From Prosthecobacter debontii (GTDB taxonomy: Bacteria; Verrucomicrobiota; Verrucomicrobiia; Verrucomicrobiales; Akkermansiaceae), in contig CAMCXJ010000029.1 in assembly GCA_945883455.1 (NCBI GenBank), forward strand, positions 1 to 16,439: a DNA stretch of 16,439 nt. Reading direction: 5' to 3'. The notes beneath the pieces were generated by a model. It was not told where the DNA came from and made no database searches. It was given only the letters and a program-made list of their open reading frames with translations. The translations under genes were made by a program, and so were the position numbers. Of this stretch, positions 6,966 through 13,657 are shown in pieces (positions within the stretch are counted from its first letter, which is position 1; each line of letters opens with the position of its first letter).

Positions 6966-8528
6966 ATGACCACCCAGCTACTCGGCACTTCCTTCATCGG
7001 ATACTCGCGCTCCAGCGGCACGGAAATCTGCGGCCACGGCATCCAGCCCGGCACCTGCACCGTGTTGGAGCCGGCCTACATGGCCGCCACTCCCGACGAG
7101 GTGGAAAAAGCCCTGTCGCTCGCTGCGGCCGCTTTTCCCGCCTACTCGCAGTTGCCGGGTAAAACGCGAGCCGTGTTCCTCCGCGCCATCGCGGACGGGA
7201 TCGAGGGCGTGGTGGAGGATATTGTCGAGCGTGGCCAGCTTGAAACCGCCTTGCCGGAGCCGCGCTTGCGTGGAGAGACCGGTCGCACTGTCTGCCAGCT
7301 CCGCATGTTCGCGAAACAAATCGAGGAAGGCTCGTGGGTCGATGCCCGAATCGACCGCGCCCAACCCGATCGCAAGCCTTTACCGAAAGCCGACCACCGC
7401 GCGATGCTCTGCCCACTCGGCCCCGTGGCCGTTTTCTGCGCCAGCAATTTCCCGCTCGCCTACTCCGTGGCCGGTGGTGACACCGCCTCCGCTCTGGCTG
7501 CCGGTTGTCCGGTCGTTGTGGTCGCCCATTCATCGCATCCCGGTGTGGCAGAAATCGTAGCCAACGCCGTGATCGCCGCCGCGCAAGCAAACGGCATGCC
7601 CGAGGGCGTGTTCTCCGTGCTCTACGGCGGCGGGCGCAAGGTCGGCCAAGCGGTGGTGAAACATCCCGTGATTCAAGCGGTCGGCTTCACTGGCTCCCGC
7701 GCGGGCGGCACCGCCCTGATGGCCACCGCGAACGCCCGTCCGCAGCCCATTCCTGTTTACGCGGAAATGAGTTCTGTGAACCCAGTCGTGATTCTTCCCA
7801 GTGCGCTCGTGCGTGGAGAAGAAGCACTCGCCGAGGCGTTTTTCGGATCGCTCACGCTCGGCGTCGGCCAGTTCTGCACGAACCCCGGCCTCGTTTTCCT
7901 TCCGGTAAACACTGGGGAAGTTTTCCTCGCGAAACTCAAGTCCCTCATCGAGGCCGGTTCTCCCAGCATGATGCTCAACGCCGGTATCTGTAAAGCCTTT
8001 GCCGACGCCACCTCCAGCTTTGCCACCGCAGCCGGCGTGGCAACCCTTGCCCGCTCCACCACCGAAGCCGGCTCTGGTCAGGGCGCGCCGATGGCCTTCA
8101 TCGTTTCCGTTGCGGATTTCCTGAAATCCGAAGTGCTGCAAGGCGAGATGTTCGGTCCCGCGACCCTGATCGTTCGCGGATCACTGGAAGAAATTGAGGC
8201 CGCCATCCCGCACCTCGAAGGCCAGCTCACCGCCAGTATCCACTCCACCGTAGAGGAACTCGCCGCGCATCCCGGCCTCGTCCCCGCGCTGCAGAATCGA
8301 TCAGGTCGCCTCATTTTCAACGGCTTCCCCACCGGCGTGGAGGTCTGCGACAGCATCGTCCACGGCGGCCCGTTCCCGGCCACCTCCGATGGACGTAGTA
8401 CTTCCGTCGGCACCATGGCGATCTTCCGCTTCACCCGCCCCGTCACCTGGCAGAGCTTCCCTGATGCCCTGCTTCCCGCCGAACTCCAGGACGCGAATCC
8501 GCTGGGGATCAAGCGGATGGAGAGCTGA
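6966..8528 (+). CDS. Alpha-ketoglutarate semialdehyde dehydrogenase
   Basis: A 520-residue NAD(P)-dependent aldehyde dehydrogenase of the alpha-ketoglutarate semialdehyde class, oxidising 2,5-dioxopentanoate to 2-oxoglutarate. N161 in ASNFP, general base E267 in AEMSSVNP, and nucleophile C304 in GQFCTNPG are in the expected places. The PIPVYAEMSSVNPVVILP block resembles the xELxSxNP signature of this class rather than that of succinate-semialdehyde enzymes. The length fits (about 520-530). It starts at ATG 6966, 10 bases after the DHDPS-family gene, so the two are one operon. Together they form the last two steps of hydroxyproline or sugar-acid degradation. The earlier steps (epimerase, oxidase or acid dehydratase) are absent from the window. 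Confidence 0.88.
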   Translation: MTTQLLGTSFIGYSRSSGTEICGHGIQPGTCTVLEPAYMAATPDEVEKALSLAAAAFPAYSQLPGKTRAVFLRAIADGIEGVVEDIVERGQLETALPEPRLRGETGRTVCQLRMFAKQIEEGSWVDARIDRAQPDRKPLPKADHRAMLCPLGPVAVFCASNFPLAYSVAGGDTASALAAGCPVVVVAHSSHPGVAEIVANAVIAAAQANGMPEGVFSVLYGGGRKVGQAVVKHPVIQAVGFTGSRAGGTALMATANARPQPIPVYAEMSSVNPVVILPSALVRGEEALAEAFFGSLTLGVGQFCTNPGLVFLPVNTGEVFLAKLKSLIEAGSPSMMLNAGICKAFADATSSFATAAGVATLARSTTEAGSGQGAPMAFIVSVADFLKSEVLQGEMFGPATLIVRGSLEEIEAAIPHLEGQLTASIHSTVEELAAHPGLVPALQNRSGRLIFNGFPTGVEVCDSIVHGGPFPATSDGRSTSVGTMAIFRFTRPVTWQSFPDALLPAELQDANPLGIKRMES

Positions 8529-8553
8529 AGATTTGATTTACGATTGATGATTG

Positions 8554-8599
8554 TTGATTTTTGAATGCTGATTGGGTGCTCCAACACTTCAAAAATCAA
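8554..8599. terminator. Inverted repeat between converging genes
   Basis: TTGATTTTTGAA (8554-8565) and TTCAAAAATCAA (8588-8599) form a perfect 12-bp AT-rich stem around a 22-base loop that itself contains TTGG/CCAA. It sits in the 101-bp gap where the dehydrogenase (+) and the serine dehydratase (-) converge. Runs of T occur within the stem on both strands. A bidirectional terminator is the natural reading, but the stem is AT-rich and the loop long, so efficiency is uncertain. Confidence 0.5.
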
Positions 8600-8629
8600 A
8601 CATCGTCACTCCTCAATCCTCTATAGAGA

Positions 8630-10204
8630 TCACCCGCATCCGCATCCACTCCCACAAGCGCGTTTCTCGGCGAGCTTTTTCTCTAGCGCCAAGGCGGTGG
8701 GGGTGATGGAAAGCCCGCCGAGGTTCGTGCAGCGCACTTCGCGGGGCATCTGTTTGGCGACCTGCTTGGCGGTCTCGATCACCTCGTCGAGCGGGATGAC
8801 TTGGTCGTAACCGGCGAGCGCCATGTTCGCACAACAGAGGGCGTTGGCGGCGGCCATGACGTTTTTGCCGAGGCATGGTGCTTCGACGCGGTTCGCGATG
8901 GGATCGCAGATCAGGCCGATCATGCTTTGCATGGCCATCGAGGCGGCGCTGACGGATTGGATGAGCGTGCCTTCTGCGAGAGTGACGAGCGCGGCGCCTG
9001 CCATCGCGGCGGCGGAGCCTCCTTCCGCTTGGCAGCCGCCGACCTCGGCGGCGAACGTCCAGCGGGTGGCGATGAAAACTCCGATCAGGCCGCTGGCGAG
9101 TAGGGCTTTCGCCATTTCCTCCTCGCCGAGTCCCATGCTCTCCGCCATCGCGACGACCGCGCCAGGCAAAGCCGCGCAGGCACCCGCTGTGGGGGCCGCG
9201 ATGATCACGCCCATTGAGCTTTTCACCTCCATCAGCGAGGTCACGTAAAGGATGATCCGGTTCAGCGTACCGCCGTCTAACAGGTTTCCGGCCGTCATCA
9301 TCTCGCCGAATTTTCCGCACTGGTGGCCGAGCACGCGATCCTCGTATTCCGTGCCCGCGATGCCCTCGGCGATCGAGTTCCGCACGATGCGCACGATCTC
9401 CACCATCTTCGCGATCACCTCCGCCTCGGTGAGGTTGCCGCGCTCCATCTCGTATTGGACGGCGAGTTTCCAAATCGGAGTGCCGCGCCCGGCATCGTAT
9501 CCGAGCATTTCCTCGCAAGTGGTGAAAGGCACGTTGGTATCCTTTCTCGACATTACGGAAAGAACGGGAGCGAGACGTTTCACGCAACGCAATCCGACGA
9601 GCGACGCGATCAAATCATCAGAGACAAAACCAGCGGCTTTCACCTCGATCATATCCCTCCCGCCCGTTTGGTGCAGAATCACCTGCGCGCCTTCCACGCC
9701 TGCCTCCAGCGCCGCGACCGCGTCCTTCGGGTCACCATCGATCCAGATCAGCGTCTCGAAATAATCCCCGTGCATGGAAACCTTGAAGCCGTCGAGTTCG
9801 ATCACCTCCATGATTCCGCCGCCGGTCGAGATAGCTATGAGCGTGCGGGTTTCCTTTTCGCTGTAGAGTGTGAGCCGATAGGTGTTCGGGTGCGGATCTC
9901 CGGCATCCACCGTCTCGATGGAAATTTTCACCCCGCTGTCCGCCAACGTTTTCATGGAGCCGGGCAGCCGCGGATCCGCCGCGTCCCAGCCCATCAGCCC
10001 GCCGAAGAGCCCCATGTCGGAGCCCTGCGTGTCGTGCGTATTCGGCAGCGAGCCGTTGCGGTCGAACTCTACCAGCACTTGCGAGAAATCGCCGTCCATC
10101 AGGTCGCGCGCGAGTCGGCCGATACGAAGGGCGGCGGCGCAGTGGGAACTCGACGGTCCGCGCATCACGGGGCCGATCACATCGTTGAAGATACTGACAA
10201 TCAT
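8630..10204 (-). CDS. sdaA: Fe-S L-serine ammonia-lyase, fused beta-alpha
   Basis: A 524-residue single-chain L-serine dehydratase, converting serine to pyruvate and ammonia with a [4Fe-4S] cluster. The beta domain (about 1-220) carries GPSSSHCAAALRIG at 16-29; the usual form is SSSHT, so the threonine is a cysteine here. The alpha domain carries APTAGAC (337-343) and three cluster-ligand candidates: C391 (GGCQAEGG), C433 (CDPIANRVEAP) and C444 (EAPC). Their spacing of 42 and 11 residues equals that of the ligands 343, 385 and 396 reported for the Legionella enzyme. The C-terminus ends in an unusual CGSGCGCG tail. The gene is monocistronic, transcribed divergently from the GbsR-type regulator. 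A related beta-hydroxy-amino-acid substrate is possible. Confidence 0.85.
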   Translation of the reverse strand: MIVSIFNDVIGPVMRGPSSSHCAAALRIGRLARDLMDGDFSQVLVEFDRNGSLPNTHDTQGSDMGLFGGLMGWDAADPRLPGSMKTLADSGVKISIETVDAGDPHPNTYRLTLYSEKETRTLIAISTGGGIMEVIELDGFKVSMHGDYFETLIWIDGDPKDAVAALEAGVEGAQVILHQTGGRDMIEVKAAGFVSDDLIASLVGLRCVKRLAPVLSVMSRKDTNVPFTTCEEMLGYDAGRGTPIWKLAVQYEMERGNLTEAEVIAKMVEIVRIVRNSIAEGIAGTEYEDRVLGHQCGKFGEMMTAGNLLDGGTLNRIILYVTSLMEVKSSMGVIIAAPTAGACAALPGAVVAMAESMGLGEEEMAKALLASGLIGVFIATRWTFAAEVGGCQAEGGSAAAMAGAALVTLAEGTLIQSVSAASMAMQSMIGLICDPIANRVEAPCLGKNVMAAANALCCANMALAGYDQVIPLDEVIETAKQVAKQMPREVRCTNLGGLSITPTALALEKKLAEKRACGSGCGCG

Positions 10205-10348
10205 GTTTCGGTTACGGTAATCGCGTCATCTGCCGATACCAGCCTCGATGCACGGAAAATGTGCAATGGCGCGCTTTTGACAAAGTTCCCCATCCCCATA
10301 GCTTGAAAATGAACATCTGAATGCCATCTTTCTATTACAATATCTTGC

Positions 10349-10366
10349 GTTCAAAATAACTTGAAC
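10349..10366. promoter_or_regulatory. Candidate operator before the GbsR-type gene
   Basis: GTTCAA-AATAAC-TTGAAC is a perfect 6-bp inverted repeat with a 6-base spacer, placed 30 bp upstream of the GTG start at 10396, in the 191-bp divergent region with the serine dehydratase gene. The size suits a winged-helix dimer, so autoregulation by the GbsR-type protein is plausible. A perfect TTGACA hexamer lies at 10277-10282 with a weak TAGCTT at 10299-10304 (16-bp gap), a possible promoter toward the regulator. Neither site is proven. Confidence 0.4.
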
Positions 10367-10395
10367 TGCTTTGCTAAGCTAGATAAAAAAAGCTC

Positions 10396-10908
10396 GTGGA
10401 ATTGCCGTCACCGACACCCGGAACCCGCGCCAACGAACTTTCGGCTCTGCAGCGGCAGATGGTGGATTTTTTTGTGGACGGAGTAAAGGTGCTGGGATTG
10501 CCCAGATCACTGGGGGAAATATATGGACTACTGTTCGTTTCTACCAACCCCCTCTCGCTGGATGATCTGGTGCTTTATCTGGGGATATCGAAGGGCTCGG
10601 CGAGCCAAGGATTACGAACCTTGCGGACTCTGGGCGCGGTGCGCGAGGCGTCTGGAAATGACGACCGGCGGACATACTACGAGCCGGCCGTTGATTTGAA
10701 GAGGCTGGTCGGGGGATTTATCCGGGAGCAGGTGCGCCCGCACCTCGACAGCGGGAAAACCAAGCTCCAGACCATCGCGGAGACGGCGAAGCTGTGCGAC
10801 GATCCTCTGGAAAGGGAATTTTTCACGGACCGCATCGAGCGCCTCGAATCATGGATGAAACGCGGCGGCCAGATGCTGCCGATCTTGCAGAAGCTCCTCG
10901 GCCAATGA
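10396..10908 (+). CDS. GbsR/MarR-family transcriptional regulator
   Basis: A 170-residue DNA-binding protein of the GbsR branch of the MarR superfamily. The signature QRQMVDFFVDGVKVLGLPRS followed by GEIYGLLFVS is at about 20-52. The winged helix (LSLDDLVLYLGISKGSASQGL, then LRTLGAVREASGNDDRRTYYEP) is at about 54-94. A helical C-terminal part likely forms the dimer. The start is GTG 10396; the next in-frame Met (M22) would cut into the conserved segment. No effector domain is evident. Its TGA overlaps the ATG of the NusG paralog by four bases (ATGA), a strong sign of translational coupling and shared control of the polysaccharide region. Confidence 0.85.
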   Translation: MELPSPTPGTRANELSALQRQMVDFFVDGVKVLGLPRSLGEIYGLLFVSTNPLSLDDLVLYLGISKGSASQGLRTLRTLGAVREASGNDDRRTYYEPAVDLKRLVGGFIREQVRPHLDSGKTKLQTIAETAKLCDDPLEREFFTDRIERLESWMKRGGQMLPILQKLLGQ

Positions 10909-11465
10909 CACTTTGCGAAACAGACAAGCTCCGCTGGTATTGCGTCCGCACGCAGACGAAGCGGGAGCACATCGCCGCGAAGCACCTGCGGGAACTGGAG
11001 GGCTTAGAAGTGTTTTGTCCTCGAGTAAGATATCGCAAGGCCACGCGGCGCGGAAAAATCTGGTGGCTGGAGCCGCTTTTTCCTGGGTATCTGCTCGCAA
11101 AATTCGACCGCACGGAGATGGAGCGCGCGGTGACCTTTTGCCAAGGCGTTCGCGGTCTCGTTCGCTTCGGCACGGAGATCCCCGATGTGCCCGATGCCAT
11201 GGTGCGCAACCTGATCCGCCAGGTGCGCGAGCAAGCCGGCGGGGAAGGTGAGGAGGAAATGATTACCATCGCGCCCTTCATTTCCGTAGGCGACGAGGTG
11301 GAGGTCGCCTCCGGTCCTTTCCAAGGTATGAAAGGTATCATCCGTAGCGTTGCCCCAGCCACCGAGCGGGTCAAAGTACTCCTCGAATTCCTAGGCCAGA
11401 TCCAGCCCGTCGATCTCGATCTTTTCTCCATCCTCACACCCGGCAAACCGATCCCCAACTTTTAA
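10905..11465 (+). CDS. RfaH/UpxY-like NusG paralog (antiterminator)
   Basis: A 186-residue specialised NusG homolog. The NGN domain (about 9-115) begins RWYCVRTQTKREHIAAKHL and contains RGKIWWLEPLFPGYLLAKFD and GVRGLVRFG, close in wording to the RfaH segments EPLFPNYLFVEFD and HFVRFG. An acidic linker (GGEGEEE) leads to a KOW domain (about 128-180) with GDEVEVASGPFQGMKGII. Such proteins bind the clamp helices of RNA polymerase and suppress pausing and termination in long polysaccharide operons. It is not the housekeeping NusG, which normally sits beside secE and rpl genes. The start at 10905 overlaps the regulator stop. Its probable target site, an exact ops element, lies 135 bp after its stop. 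Confidence 0.88.
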   Translation: MTLCETDKLRWYCVRTQTKREHIAAKHLRELEGLEVFCPRVRYRKATRRGKIWWLEPLFPGYLLAKFDRTEMERAVTFCQGVRGLVRFGTEIPDVPDAMVRNLIRQVREQAGGEGEEEMITIAPFISVGDEVEVASGPFQGMKGIIRSVAPATERVKVLLEFLGQIQPVDLDLFSILTPGKPIPNF

Positions 11466-11509
11466 TCGTTCATTTTTTATTGAACTAAACACCCGTCCGC
11501 TTCTTTATC

Positions 11510-11535
11510 GCTCCGGCTTCTCCGCTCGCCGGAGC
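11510..11535 (+). terminator. GC-rich hairpin after the NusG paralog
   Basis: GCTCCGGC (11510-11517) and GCCGGAGC (11528-11535) form a perfect 8-bp GC-rich stem with a 10-base loop, 45 bp after the TAA of the NusG paralog. There is no T-run immediately downstream, so it is a weak intrinsic terminator at best. It may be a pause or attenuation site ahead of the ops element, or a stand-alone palindromic repeat. Confidence 0.4.
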
Positions 11536-11599
11536 ATCCAACCCACAACCCACATCCACCCGCAGGTTTTTTCCCGAAATACTGGGAAAATCGACCAAG

Positions 11600-11611
11600 G
11601 GCGGTAGCGTG
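11600..11611 (+). promoter_or_regulatory. Exact ops element (RfaH recruitment site)
   Basis: GGCGGTAGCGTG, preceded by a further G, matches the operon polarity suppressor core known from the JUMPstart leaders of enterobacterial polysaccharide operons, where RfaH reads it on the non-template strand of a paused polymerase. It is on the coding strand, between the gene for an RfaH-like protein and glf, 94 bp before the glf start. A simple count gives an expectation of about 0.002 for an exact 12-mer in this window on both strands, so chance is unlikely. Function here is inferred from the match and the context. Confidence 0.7.
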
Positions 11612-11639
11612 TTGAAATAAAAGCTGAAAAGCTGACATA

Positions 11640-11687
11640 CTGAAAAGCTGAAATACTGAAATTCATTTCAGCATTTTAGCGTTTCAG
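11640..11687 (+). promoter_or_regulatory. Long hairpin between ops and glf
   Basis: The arms 11640-11662 and 11665-11687 are complementary over 23 positions, with 20 Watson-Crick pairs, one G-U pair and two mismatches, and almost no loop. The sequence is built from repeated CTGAAA/TTTCAG units, and similar direct repeats continue to the left (AAGCTGAAAAGCTGA from 11621). It ends 18 bp before the glf ATG. It could be an attenuator, a structure that masks the ribosome site, or a dispersed spacer repeat. Confidence 0.6.
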
Positions 11688-11705
11688 CGTTTCAGATTTA
11701 CCACA

Positions 11706-12851
11706 ATGCGTTTCCTCATCGTCGGCGCCGGATTTTCGGGACTGGTCGCCGCGCATCGGCTCGCCCATGCGGGACACGTCTGCACGATCGTTGACCGCCG
11801 CCCGCACCTCGCGGGGAACGCTCACGATTCCCACGACAAGGCCGGCGTCCTGATCCATCATTATGGCCCGCACTATTTCCGCACCAACTCCGAGCGCGTC
11901 CTCAACTACCTCTCCACCTTCACCGGCTGGCACCCCGTCGATTACACGATCCAATCCTTCACCGAGGGGAAATTCTGGCCCTTTCCCATCAACCTCAACA
12001 CCTTCGAGGAACTCATCGGGAAACCCGCGACCACGGCGGAATTCGAACGCTACCTCGCCGAAAACCGCCTCATTATCCCCGCTCCGAAAAACTCCGAGGA
12101 AGTCATCCTTTCCCAAGTCGGGCCGCGTCTCTACGAACTTTTTTTTGAGGGCTACACCCTGAAACAATGGAAGCGCCACCCGCGCGATCTCGACCCTTCC
12201 GTTTGCGGCCGCATCCCCATCCGCACCAACCGCGACGACCGCTACCTTTCCGAAACTTTCCAAGCGCTTCCCGACAAGGGCTACACCCGGATGCTCGAAA
12301 ACATCCTCGCCGCCAGCCCAAACACCACCCTCCACCTCAACACTGATTTCGCCGAGGCACGCGAACGCTTCCCCCACGACCACCTGATTTTCACCGGAGC
12401 GATCGATGGATACTTCGGCAGGAAATTCGGGCCGCTGCCTTACCGCTCCCTCCGCTTCGAGCACGAATCCTTCACCGCCGCCGAGCTCGTCCCACGCGAA
12501 AAAATTTCCGGAAAACCCGGTTTCTGGCAGCCCGCCATGCAAGTGAATTACCCAGGGAAAGACATCCCCTTCACCCGCATCGTCGAGATCAAACACGCCA
12601 CTGGCCAAAAAATCGACGCCACCACCATCGTCCGCGAATTCCCCGACGACTGGGACGTATCCAAAGAACCTTACTACCCCATCCCTGCCCCCGACGCCGC
12701 CGCCGCCTACCAACGCTACGCCGCTCTCGCCGCCGCCGAAACGAACACAACCTTCATCGGCCGCCTCGCCACCTACCGCTATTACAACATGGATCAAGTC
12801 ACCGGCATGGCGCTCGTTGCGGCGGAGAAACTCATCAAGCGGTTCGAGTGA
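11706..12851 (+). CDS. glf: UDP-galactopyranose mutase
   Basis: A 381-residue flavoenzyme that isomerises UDP-galactopyranose to UDP-galactofuranose, the donor for galactofuranose in surface glycans. The FAD-binding Rossmann motif GAGFSG is at 7-12 and the acidic end of the second strand is D30. The family signatures HHYGPHYFRTN (51-61), WPFPINLNTF, YTLKQWKRHP and the C-terminal GRLATYRYYNMDQ (about 352-364), which holds substrate-binding arginine and tyrosine residues, are all present. The length fits the family (about 370-390). The start ATG at 11706 is the first codon that keeps the Rossmann strand near the N-terminus. It is the first gene behind the ops element, so it should depend on the NusG paralog. 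A long antisense open frame over this gene is a codon-bias artefact. Confidence 0.93.
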   Translation: MRFLIVGAGFSGLVAAHRLAHAGHVCTIVDRRPHLAGNAHDSHDKAGVLIHHYGPHYFRTNSERVLNYLSTFTGWHPVDYTIQSFTEGKFWPFPINLNTFEELIGKPATTAEFERYLAENRLIIPAPKNSEEVILSQVGPRLYELFFEGYTLKQWKRHPRDLDPSVCGRIPIRTNRDDRYLSETFQALPDKGYTRMLENILAASPNTTLHLNTDFAEARERFPHDHLIFTGAIDGYFGRKFGPLPYRSLRFEHESFTAAELVPREKISGKPGFWQPAMQVNYPGKDIPFTRIVEIKHATGQKIDATTIVREFPDDWDVSKEPYYPIPAPDAAAAYQRYAALAAAETNTTFIGRLATYRYYNMDQVTGMALVAAEKLIKRFE

Positions 12852-12867
12852 CGCCCTACTTCCAAAC

Positions 12868-12895
12868 TTGCTGCCATTAAAACTTAAACTAAGAT
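12868..12895 (+). promoter_or_regulatory. Promoter candidate, possibly leaderless
   Basis: TTGCTG (12868-12873) and TAAGAT (12890-12895) are separated by 16 bp and resemble sigma-70 hexamers. The predicted transcription start, about seven bases after the second hexamer, falls on the GTG start codon at 12902, which would give a leaderless message. It lies in the 50-bp gap after glf and would let the toxin-antitoxin pair be transcribed independently of the polysaccharide genes. Confidence 0.35.
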
Positions 12896-12901
12896 CGTGC
12901 T

Positions 12902-13150
12902 GTGAAACTTGAATTGGAAATCCCCGCTTCGACAATGTCAGCACTGCGCCAAGCTCCTTCCGAGCTAGCCTCCTGCATACGGCTGATGGCGGCGGCTAAA
13001 CTTTACGAAACGGGAGCTTTGAGCCAAGAGCGCGCCGCCGAACTGGCCGGACAATCGAGACAGGAATTCGTAATCCAAATCTCACGGCTTGGCGTATCCC
13101 CTTTTCAAGGGGTGGAGGATGACATCGCTTCCATGCCCGCCTGTCCATGA
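12902..13150 (+). CDS. UPF0175-family antitoxin
   Basis: An 82-residue protein of the UPF0175 family, small DNA-binding proteins that commonly pair with PIN or DUF3368 toxins. The diagnostic segment is YETGALSQERAAELAGQSRQ followed by EFVIQISRLGVSPF, about residues 35-68, a helix-turn-helix-like element. The start is GTG 12902 (MKLELEIPAS); no ribosome site is visible, which fits the leaderless promoter proposed just upstream. Its stop overlaps the start of the PIN-domain gene by four bases (ATGA), the usual arrangement for a type II pair, so it probably neutralises that toxin and represses the operon. Confidence 0.8.
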   Translation: MKLELEIPASTMSALRQAPSELASCIRLMAAAKLYETGALSQERAAELAGQSRQEFVIQISRLGVSPFQGVEDDIASMPACP

Positions 13151-13626
13151 CCCTGGTCTTCAATGCGTCCCCTTTGATCGTCCTGAGCAAGGCGGTGCTG
13201 CTTGATCACTTTGTTCATCTCGCTGATCGCGTGCTGATCCCCGCAGCGGTCGCACAGGAAATTTCACAAGCGGAAGACCCGTCGGATCCAGCCCGGCTGT
13301 GGATCGCACGCCATCCCGAATTGATCCATGGTAGCCCGCCGGTTTCGCCCTTTGTCGTGGCGTGGGATTTGGGAGCGGGCGAATCCTCCGTCATTTCCCT
13401 CGCATCCTCTGACCCCGAATCAATCGCAGTCCTTGATGATCTCGCCGCCCGGCGTTGCGCCCAAGCGGTCGGTTTGCGAATGACCGGCACCTTGGGACTC
13501 ATCCTCATGGCGAAGCGCGCTGGGATCATTCCATCCGCAAGCTCCGCTCTCGATGCGGTGGTCTCCGCAGGGTTATTCATCTCTACTCATCATATCGATT
13601 TGATCCGCCGTAGCGCCGGCGAGTGA
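13147..13626 (+). CDS. DUF3368 PIN-like toxin
   Basis: A 159-residue protein of the DUF3368 branch of the PIN nuclease fold. It opens with VFNASPLIVLSKA (4-16), where the first acidic residue of classical PIN domains is N6, as is common in DUF3368. Further acidic positions follow: E38 in AAVAQEIS, E79 in GAGESSVISLA, and D97/D98 in AVLDDLAARRCAQ. These would form a metal site for RNA cleavage. The terminal segment VVSAGLFISTHHIDLIRR is family-like. The ATGA overlap with the UPF0175 gene defines the pair. It sits between glf and the GDP-fucose synthase gene. An RNase-toxin role is inferred from family and context. Confidence 0.8.
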   Translation: MTLVFNASPLIVLSKAVLLDHFVHLADRVLIPAAVAQEISQAEDPSDPARLWIARHPELIHGSPPVSPFVVAWDLGAGESSVISLASSDPESIAVLDDLAARRCAQAVGLRMTGTLGLILMAKRAGIIPSASSALDAVVSAGLFISTHHIDLIRRSAGE

Positions 13627-13657
13627 CGCATAGAAACCGTCAGTTCCATTTTACCCC

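Noticed and set aside
9323..10306. Plus-strand open frame of 327 codons over the serine dehydratase
   Set aside because: Histidine- and arginine-rich antisense of a well-supported gene, with no motif and no upstream signals.
11621..11700. CRISPR-like or tandem-repeat array at CTGAAA units
   Set aside because: The units are short, irregular and without unique spacers. An inverted repeat explains the pattern better.
11676..12944. Minus-strand open frame of 422 codons over glf, longer than glf itself
   Set aside because: It is glycine/valine/glutamate-rich antisense sequence produced by the strong GC codon bias of glf. It has no recognisable motif, while glf has complete family signatures.
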